Shown here one piece after another: positions 59,352 to 64,000 of a stretch of 64,000 nucleotides of DNA. Position 1 is the stretch's first letter. Each line of letters begins with the position of its first letter. The stretch covers positions 2,170,001 through 2,234,000 of the forward strand of contig NZ_CP084951.1 of assembly GCF_022788655.1 (NCBI RefSeq). The letters run 5' to 3'. This stretch comes from Sulfitobacter indolifex. GTDB taxonomy: Bacteria; Pseudomonadota; Alphaproteobacteria; Rhodobacterales; Rhodobacteraceae. Made by a program: the position numbers and the translations under genes. Below the pieces are notes generated by a model, which did no database searches, was not told the DNA's origin, and worked only from the letters and a program-made list of their open reading frames with translations.

Positions 59352-60782
59352 TCAAAGCCCCTTGGCGTGATAGCTTGCCGCGACCTTTTCGATCGACACC
59401 AGATAGGCTGCTGTGCGCAGGTCTTCGACATCGTCGCGGCTGTGCCAGACATGGGCCATAGCCTCATAGGCCGTGCGCATCGTGTCATCCAAACCAGAGC
59501 GGACCAGCTCCAATTCGCCCGCACCGCGCAGATACTTCTCTTTGAAGTTCGGGCTCAGGGTCCAACCCAATTCCTTGTCTGCGCTCAGCCGCTCAAGCTC
59601 ATCGACCACCAGTTGGTGGCGCGATTCCTCGGCGCGGCGTTGCATGCGGCCAAAGCGGATGTGGCTGAGGTTCTTGACCCACTCAAAGTATGACACCGTC
59701 ACACCGCCTGCGTTGGCATACATATCCGGCATGATCACAGTGCCCTTCTTGCGCAGCACCTCATCCGCTCCGGCGGTCACAGGGCCATTGGCGGCCTCAA
59801 CGATCAAGGGCGCTTGAATACGCTCGGCATTGCTAAGGTTGATCACCCCTTCAAGTGCGGCAGGGATCAAGATATCGCATTCCGCTTCTAGGAACTGCGC
59901 GCCATCTTCTTCAAACTTCGCATCGGCATAGCCCTTGATGGTGCCGTGCTTCTCGATCCACTTGTGCACGGCTTCGACGTTCAGCCCATCCTCGCTGTGC
60001 AGCGCGCCGTCGCGCTCAATGATCGCCGTGATCTTGCTGCCATCTTCTTCGCTCAGGAACTTAGCGGCGTGATAGCCCACGTTGCCGAGACCCTGAATGA
60101 TGACCCGCTTGCCCTCAAGCTTACCGCTCAGACCGGCTTTCTTGAGGCCTTCGGGGTCACGGAAGAACGCCTGAAGCGCATATTGCACACCCCGGCCGGT
60201 GGCTTCGGTTCGGCCTTGGATGCCGCCCGCGTTGATCGGTTTGCCGGTCACACAGGCCACGCCGTTGATGTCGGTGGTGTTCATGCGTTTGTACTGGTCC
60301 GCGATCCACGCCATCTCACGCTCGCCGGTGCCCATGTCGGGGGCGGGGACGTTCTGGGCGGGGTTGATCATATCGCGCTTGATCAGCTCATAGGCGAAAC
60401 GCCGAGTGATCAGCTCAAGCTCATGCTCGTCATAGTCGCGCGGATCAATGCACAGCCCACCTTTGGAGCCGCCAAAGGGCGCGTCGACCAATGCACATTT
60501 ATAGGTCATCAGCGCGGCCAGCGCCTCGACCTCGTTCTGGTTCACGGCCATGGAGTAGCGGATGCCGCCCTTGACGGGCTCCATATGCTCGGAATGGACC
60601 GAGCGGTAGCCGGTGAACGTATGGATGCGGCCCCGCAGACGCACGCCGAAACGCACGGTATAGGTGGCGTTGCAAACGCGAATTTTCTCTTCAAGACCGG
60701 GTGGCAAATCCATCAGCGCGACCGCGCGGTTGAACATCAGATCCACACTGTCGCGGAAACTCGGCTCATTGGCTGGATTCAT
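59352..60782 (-). CDS. gdhA: Glu/Leu/Phe/Val dehydrogenase (glutamate dehydrogenase type)
   Basis: 476 residues. Catalytic Lys in TYKCALVDAPFGGSKGG (near residue 95), the conserved NPAQNVPAPDMGTGEREM near residue 140, and the NAD-binding GLGNVGYH loop near residue 230. It interconverts glutamate and 2-oxoglutarate. Length fits hexameric amino-acid dehydrogenases; the exact amino acid and cofactor cannot be fixed by eye. Divergent orientation with the tadG operon. Its promoter should be in the 350-bp gap at 60783-61138. Confidence 0.93.
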   Translation of the reverse strand: MNPANEPSFRDSVDLMFNRAVALMDLPPGLEEKIRVCNATYTVRFGVRLRGRIHTFTGYRSVHSEHMEPVKGGIRYSMAVNQNEVEALAALMTYKCALVDAPFGGSKGGLCIDPRDYDEHELELITRRFAYELIKRDMINPAQNVPAPDMGTGEREMAWIADQYKRMNTTDINGVACVTGKPINAGGIQGRTEATGRGVQYALQAFFRDPEGLKKAGLSGKLEGKRVIIQGLGNVGYHAAKFLSEEDGSKITAIIERDGALHSEDGLNVEAVHKWIEKHGTIKGYADAKFEEDGAQFLEAECDILIPAALEGVINLSNAERIQAPLIVEAANGPVTAGADEVLRKKGTVIMPDMYANAGGVTVSYFEWVKNLSHIRFGRMQRRAEESRHQLVVDELERLSADKELGWTLSPNFKEKYLRGAGELELVRSGLDDTMRTAYEAMAHVWHSRDDVEDLRTAAYLVSIEKVAASYHAKGL

Positions 60783-61138
60783 CGGTCTCTCCTCTTCTGA
60801 TTGGCCGCGTTGCCTCTGATTTTCGGGCGCGACTCATTGGGCTGCCCTTAAGACATGCCGCCGCACCGTAGGACGCCTCTTTGCGAGGTGCGACCTATTT
60901 AATCGCTATTCTCAAAACTTTATCAACCGGGGGTGAGACCGGAATGGGCGTCTTCCCCAATCGGTAGAAATCAGCGGTCATTTCAAGGGTATTCCAGCCC
61001 CAAACGGTCCAATTCACCGTCAATTGCCCCAGATGCGCCAAACTCTGGACACTTTCCCCCAGCAAAAGAAAAGCTAGGCAAATGCCGCCCATTCCCTTTG
61101 GCGCATGCACAGTGCCAATGGATGAAAGGTAGATGACG
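60783..61138. other. Non-coding gap between gdhA and the Tad-like genes
   Basis: No confident gene. A minus-strand frame at 60895-61092 could encode 65 residues but has no proper ribosome binding site. The segment should hold both divergent promoters; AAAGG at 61125-61129 is the ribosome binding site of the plus-strand gene. No riboswitch-like or terminator-like structure was seen. Confidence 0.4.
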
Positions 61139-62569
61139 ATGACCAATGACCCTCGGACTTCAGAGACCCTTGCGGGCTGCTGCCCCGCGATGCTTCGGCG
61201 TTTCGCCCGCGAGGAAGACGGGCTGGTCACGCTTTTTGCTATTCTGATGATCCTGCTGATGATCCTTTTGGGCGGTGTCGGCGTCGATCTGATGCGCCAT
61301 GAGCGTGAACGCGCGAGGGTGCAGGCTGTGGCCGACCGCGCTGTGCTGGCGGCTGCTGATCTGGATCAAACGCTCAGCCCCGAAGCCGTCGCCCGCGATT
61401 ATTTCGACAAGTCCGGGCTGGCCGACTACATTTCAAGCGTCACGGTTGAGGAAGGTCTGAACTACCGCCGTGTCACGGTTGATGCGTCTCGCGACCTCAA
61501 GACAATGTTCATCGACAAGTTCGGGCAAGAAAAATTGCACGTCCCCGCCAAAGCGACGGCGGAAGAAAAAGTGGCCAAAGTCGAAATTTCCATGGTGCTC
61601 GATATCTCCGGCTCTATGCGAGAGAACGACAAAATGAATAACCTCCATGATGCGAGCAACGTCTTTATCGATACGGTGATTCAGACTGACACTGAGGATC
61701 TGATCTCGATCTCGGTGGTGCCCTATACCGCGCAGGTCAACGTCGGCAAGGACATCATGGATGAGCTGAATGTCACCCAGCTTCACTCTTATTCGCATTG
61801 CGTCGACTTTGAAGACAGTGACTTTAATCTCACCACGATCAGCCAAACTCGCAGCTACGAACATATGCAGCATTTCGAGGCGGGTTATTACTGGAACGGA
61901 AATGACCGCGATAGAACCGGGCACTACGACAACATCTCTAACCCCGGTTGCCCCAAACAAAGCTATGAGGAAATCGAAACTTTCTCGCAAAACGCGGCAG
62001 CGTTGAAAAGCCGTATCGCCAACTTTCAACCGCGTGCGAACACTGCGATCCACCTTGGGCTTAAATGGGGCGTGGCCTTGCTTGACCCCTCCTTCAGGGC
62101 GATCAATGAGGCGATCGGCGGCGACGCCGTGTTTCGGGGCCGTCCGGCTGAGTACAATGACATCGACACGCTGAAAACCGTGATCTTAATGACAGACGGC
62201 GTGAACGTGACGACCCGGCGGATCGCCCCGGAGGCCTATTCCAACCGCGACCACTATCGCCATTGGAGCGATTACCCTTTCTACTGGTGGCTGGGCCGAA
62301 ACGTTCGCTCAAGCGAGCATTATCGCTGGTACCGGACCAAATACACCGCCGGTCAGGCCGACAATCTGCTGGACAACATCTGCGATGCGGCCAAGGCTAA
62401 GGGCATTGTGATCTGGTCCATTGGCTTTGAGGTGACCGATCATGGCGCTGCCGTAATGAAGAACTGCGCCTCCTCTGACAGCCACTTTTTCCGTGTCGAA
62501 GGGGTTGAGATCGTGGACGCATTTGAGGCGATTGCCCGGCAAATCAACCAGTTGAGGTTGACCCAATGA
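61139..62569 (+). CDS. TadG-like protein with von Willebrand A domain
   Basis: 476 residues from ATG 61139, with AAAGG nine bases upstream (the ATG at 61133 is too close). An N-terminal membrane segment with the TadE/TadG-type pattern (EEDGLVTLFAILMILLMILLGG, residues about 25-47) is followed by a VWA domain: MIDAS DISGS near residue 158, a Thr in ANTAIHLG, and MTDGVN. Such proteins belong to the Tad/Flp pilus set. Cysteines near 220 and 275 may form disulfides. It overlaps the next gene (ATGA). The rest of a Tad machine is not in the window. Confidence 0.85.
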   Translation: MTNDPRTSETLAGCCPAMLRRFAREEDGLVTLFAILMILLMILLGGVGVDLMRHERERARVQAVADRAVLAAADLDQTLSPEAVARDYFDKSGLADYISSVTVEEGLNYRRVTVDASRDLKTMFIDKFGQEKLHVPAKATAEEKVAKVEISMVLDISGSMRENDKMNNLHDASNVFIDTVIQTDTEDLISISVVPYTAQVNVGKDIMDELNVTQLHSYSHCVDFEDSDFNLTTISQTRSYEHMQHFEAGYYWNGNDRDRTGHYDNISNPGCPKQSYEEIETFSQNAAALKSRIANFQPRANTAIHLGLKWGVALLDPSFRAINEAIGGDAVFRGRPAEYNDIDTLKTVILMTDGVNVTTRRIAPEAYSNRDHYRHWSDYPFYWWLGRNVRSSEHYRWYRTKYTAGQADNLLDNICDAAKAKGIVIWSIGFEVTDHGAAVMKNCASSDSHFFRVEGVEIVDAFEAIARQINQLRLTQ

Positions 62570-63105
62570 TCCAGAAAACCATAAAAGCATGGCGCCGGTT
62601 TCGCGGCGACGAGAACGGATCAGTAATGCTGATCGAGTTCGCAATCCTGTCCCCGTTGCTGTTTGGCTGCCTGATCATGTCGGTCGAGATGAGCTTTTAT
62701 GCCATGCGCCACATGTTCCTAGACCGCGGGCTGGACATGACGGTGCGCTATGTCCGGCTGAACACCAACACAGACATGTCGCATCAGACCATTAAAAATA
62801 TGATCTGCGAGACCGCCGGCTATTTGCAAGACTGCGACGAGACCCTGCGCCTTGAGATGATCCGTGTGGACCCGCGCAACTTTGCCTCTTTTGACCCATC
62901 CCCCGATTGCGTGGATACCTCAATTGATCCCAAACCGGTGCGCGGCTGGAGCCTTGGGGTTGAACACCAGTTGATGATGTTGCGCGCCTGTGTGCAATTC
63001 AAACCCTTCTTTCCGACCACCGGCCTTGGCTATGCCCTTGAGAAAGACGGCGCTGGCCGTGTCTCAATGGTGTCGAGCGCGGCCTTTGTACAGGAGCCGA
63101 ACTGA
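62566..63105 (+). CDS. TadE-like pseudopilin
   Basis: 179 residues. N-terminal TadE-type segment DENGSVMLIEFAILSPLLFGCLIM (residues about 19-42, Glu at the fifth position of the hydrophobic stretch, as in pilin-like proteins), then a soluble periplasmic part with three to four cysteines (for example NMICETAGYLQDC). It is the second gene of three that overlap by one or four bases. It is likely a minor pilin or pilus-assembly protein. Confidence 0.85.
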   Translation: MIQKTIKAWRRFRGDENGSVMLIEFAILSPLLFGCLIMSVEMSFYAMRHMFLDRGLDMTVRYVRLNTNTDMSHQTIKNMICETAGYLQDCDETLRLEMIRVDPRNFASFDPSPDCVDTSIDPKPVRGWSLGVEHQLMMLRACVQFKPFFPTTGLGYALEKDGAGRVSMVSSAAFVQEPN

Positions 63106-63653
63106 TGCGCGTGCTGTCCTCCCTACTGACCCGGTTCAAACGCAGCGACGACGGCTCAATCGCGATTGAGACGGTGATCATGCTGCCGCTGATGTTTTGG
63201 GCCTATCTGGCCATGTACTCAACCTTTGACACGTTTCGGATGTACAACCTCAACCAAACGGCGGCCTATACCATCGGCGATGCGATCTCTCGGGAAACGC
63301 AAGCGATTGATCCTGATTACTTGCAAGGGATGCAGGAGCTTTTTGAGTATCTCACCCGTGGCACCGGGCAGACCTCCCTTCGGGTCAGCTCGCTTTGGTA
63401 TGACGCAGAGAACGACCGCTACCATGCAGATTGGTCGCAAATCCGGGGTAATGTTGCGCCATTGACCAGCGATGAGGTGAGCAATTGGCACAGCAAACTG
63501 CCCGTCATGCCTGACAACGAGCGGATCACCTTGGTTGAAACATGGCGCGATTTCGAGCCGCTGTTCAAAACCGGGCTTGAGCGGCGCGAAATTCGCAACT
63601 TTGTCTTCACCCGCCCGCGCTATGCGCCCCGCACTGTCTGGTCTGATACCTAA
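63105..63653 (+). CDS. TadE/TadF-like pseudopilin
   Basis: 182 residues. N-terminal stretch DDGSIAIETVIMLPLMFWAYLAMY (residues about 15-38) with the Glu typical of pilin-like TadE/TadF proteins; then a soluble part without cysteines. It starts in TGATG with the stop of the previous gene. It ends by overlapping the stop of the opposite-strand gene at 63650. Together the three form a unit with one VWA-bearing and two short pseudopilin-like proteins. Confidence 0.85.
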   Translation: MRVLSSLLTRFKRSDDGSIAIETVIMLPLMFWAYLAMYSTFDTFRMYNLNQTAAYTIGDAISRETQAIDPDYLQGMQELFEYLTRGTGQTSLRVSSLWYDAENDRYHADWSQIRGNVAPLTSDEVSNWHSKLPVMPDNERITLVETWRDFEPLFKTGLERREIRNFVFTRPRYAPRTVWSDT

Positions 63654-64000
63654 GCAGCGTCGCGTTCGGCCAATTTGGCGCGGATCATCTCGGCGATCAG
63701 TTTGGTTTCATTGGCAGGGGTCATGCCACCCACGCCGATGCGGCGGCCAAGGCTCCACCACAGGCCCAAGCGCCATCCGCGCGGCACCCGGCGGTTGGTC
63801 TTGAGCAGAAAACCATTCGAGGGTTTGACCGCGAAAGCGCCTTGCTCAATGCGCTCGATCTCATCCATGCGTACGATCACCCGGCCATCCGCATCGCGCA
63901 GCGCGTCGTCGGTCAGCTCTAACGCGCTGGCTGTTGAACGGCGCATCAGTTCGGCAATGGCGATGAAGCCAAGACCAATCGCCGCCAATGCGATTTGCCA
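63650..64000 (-). CDS. Unknown protein, 5' part beyond window
   Basis: 117 codons are open from the window edge to the TAG at 63650. The first bases of the frame code for a hydrophobic stretch (ALAAIGLGFIAIAELM), so it starts with or contains a membrane segment; the rest is basic and amphipathic with DGRVIVRMDEIERIEQG. No family recognised. The true start is beyond 64000; a TTG at 63988 is not convincing. It overlaps the last bases of the Tad-like gene convergently. Confidence 0.6.
   Translation of the reverse strand, partial: WQIALAAIGLGFIAIAELMRRSTASALELTDDALRDADGRVIVRMDEIERIEQGAFAVKPSNGFLLKTNRRVPRGWRLGLWWSLGRRIGVGGMTPANETKLIAEMIRAKLAERDAA

Noticed and set aside
60895..61092. Possible 65-residue minus-strand protein
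   Set aside because: Reads like a real hydrophobic peptide but has no well-spaced ribosome binding site, and it overlaps the region needed for two divergent promoters; kept only as a note.

Overview
The window reads as a chromosomal segment of a GC-rich marine alphaproteobacterium of the Roseobacter group (family Rhodobacteraceae; Sulfitobacter-like in flavour, though the genus is inference). Supporting signs are the nrdR-ribD-ribE-ribB-ribH-nusB set, CarD next to a SUV3-like helicase and fdxA, heterotetrameric sarcosine oxidase, an alphaproteobacterial-type tRNA-His without G-1, a GTTC-N7-GTTC LexA box, and a 6S RNA of Rhodobacterales type. Most of it is housekeeping; no insertion sequence, prophage, CRISPR array or plasmid gene was seen.

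Layout. 1-11.2 kb: end of an unknown gene, metY (sulfur assimilation), a secreted SIMPL protein, a 944-residue envelope protein with a GspL/PilM-like front and PilP/GspC-like tail, hppD with its divergent Lrp-type regulator, a Kef-type antiporter, and cobT/cobS. 11.2-16.4 kb: a minus-strand run TPR protein, helicase, S4 protein, fdxA, carD. 16.5-23.9 kb: SCP2 protein and hydrolase, the exonuclease plus ATP-dependent DNA ligase pair, an M3 oligopeptidase, a DksA-type zinc finger and a membrane dipeptidase. 24-25.9 kb: an unknown 128-residue protein, a tyrosine-phosphatase-like protein and a GntR regulator that share a 13-bp operator-like sequence. 25.9-34.4 kb: rpoH with a heat-shock-type promoter, rluD and a membrane protein with overlapping divergent start codons, an inositol monophosphatase, a dehydrogenase, metR/metF, a thioesterase, a PRC-barrel protein, tRNA-His and an acetyltransferase gene broken by one in-frame TGA.

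34.4-38.2 kb: mmcB with a LexA box, facing a two-gene operon (coiled-coil membrane protein plus periplasmic ClpP-like protein), then an ArsR-SRPBCC operon with clear operators and a 6S RNA. 38.2-47.3 kb: the riboflavin/nusB/nrdR cluster on the minus strand, split by three plus-strand capsule-export genes (kpsS-like, wza/kpsD-like, kpsC). 47.5-53.8 kb: SDR, yjbQ with a tandem pair of related secreted proteins, rpoD with a hairpin-rich leader, and dnaG. 53.8-60.8 kb: soxB-soxD-soxA-soxG sarcosine oxidase and a glutamate dehydrogenase. 61-64 kb: three overlapping TadG/TadE-like pseudopilin genes and the end of an unknown gene.

Themes: the window is rich in global transcription factors (RpoD, RpoH, 6S RNA, CarD, a DksA-like protein, NusB, NrdR). 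The least explained parts are the GntR/phosphatase/128-residue module, the LexA-box-facing membrane/ClpP-like operon, the GspL/PilP-like hybrid protein, the rpoD leader and the tandem secreted pair. Everything is read by eye; family names come from motif recognition and no database search was run.
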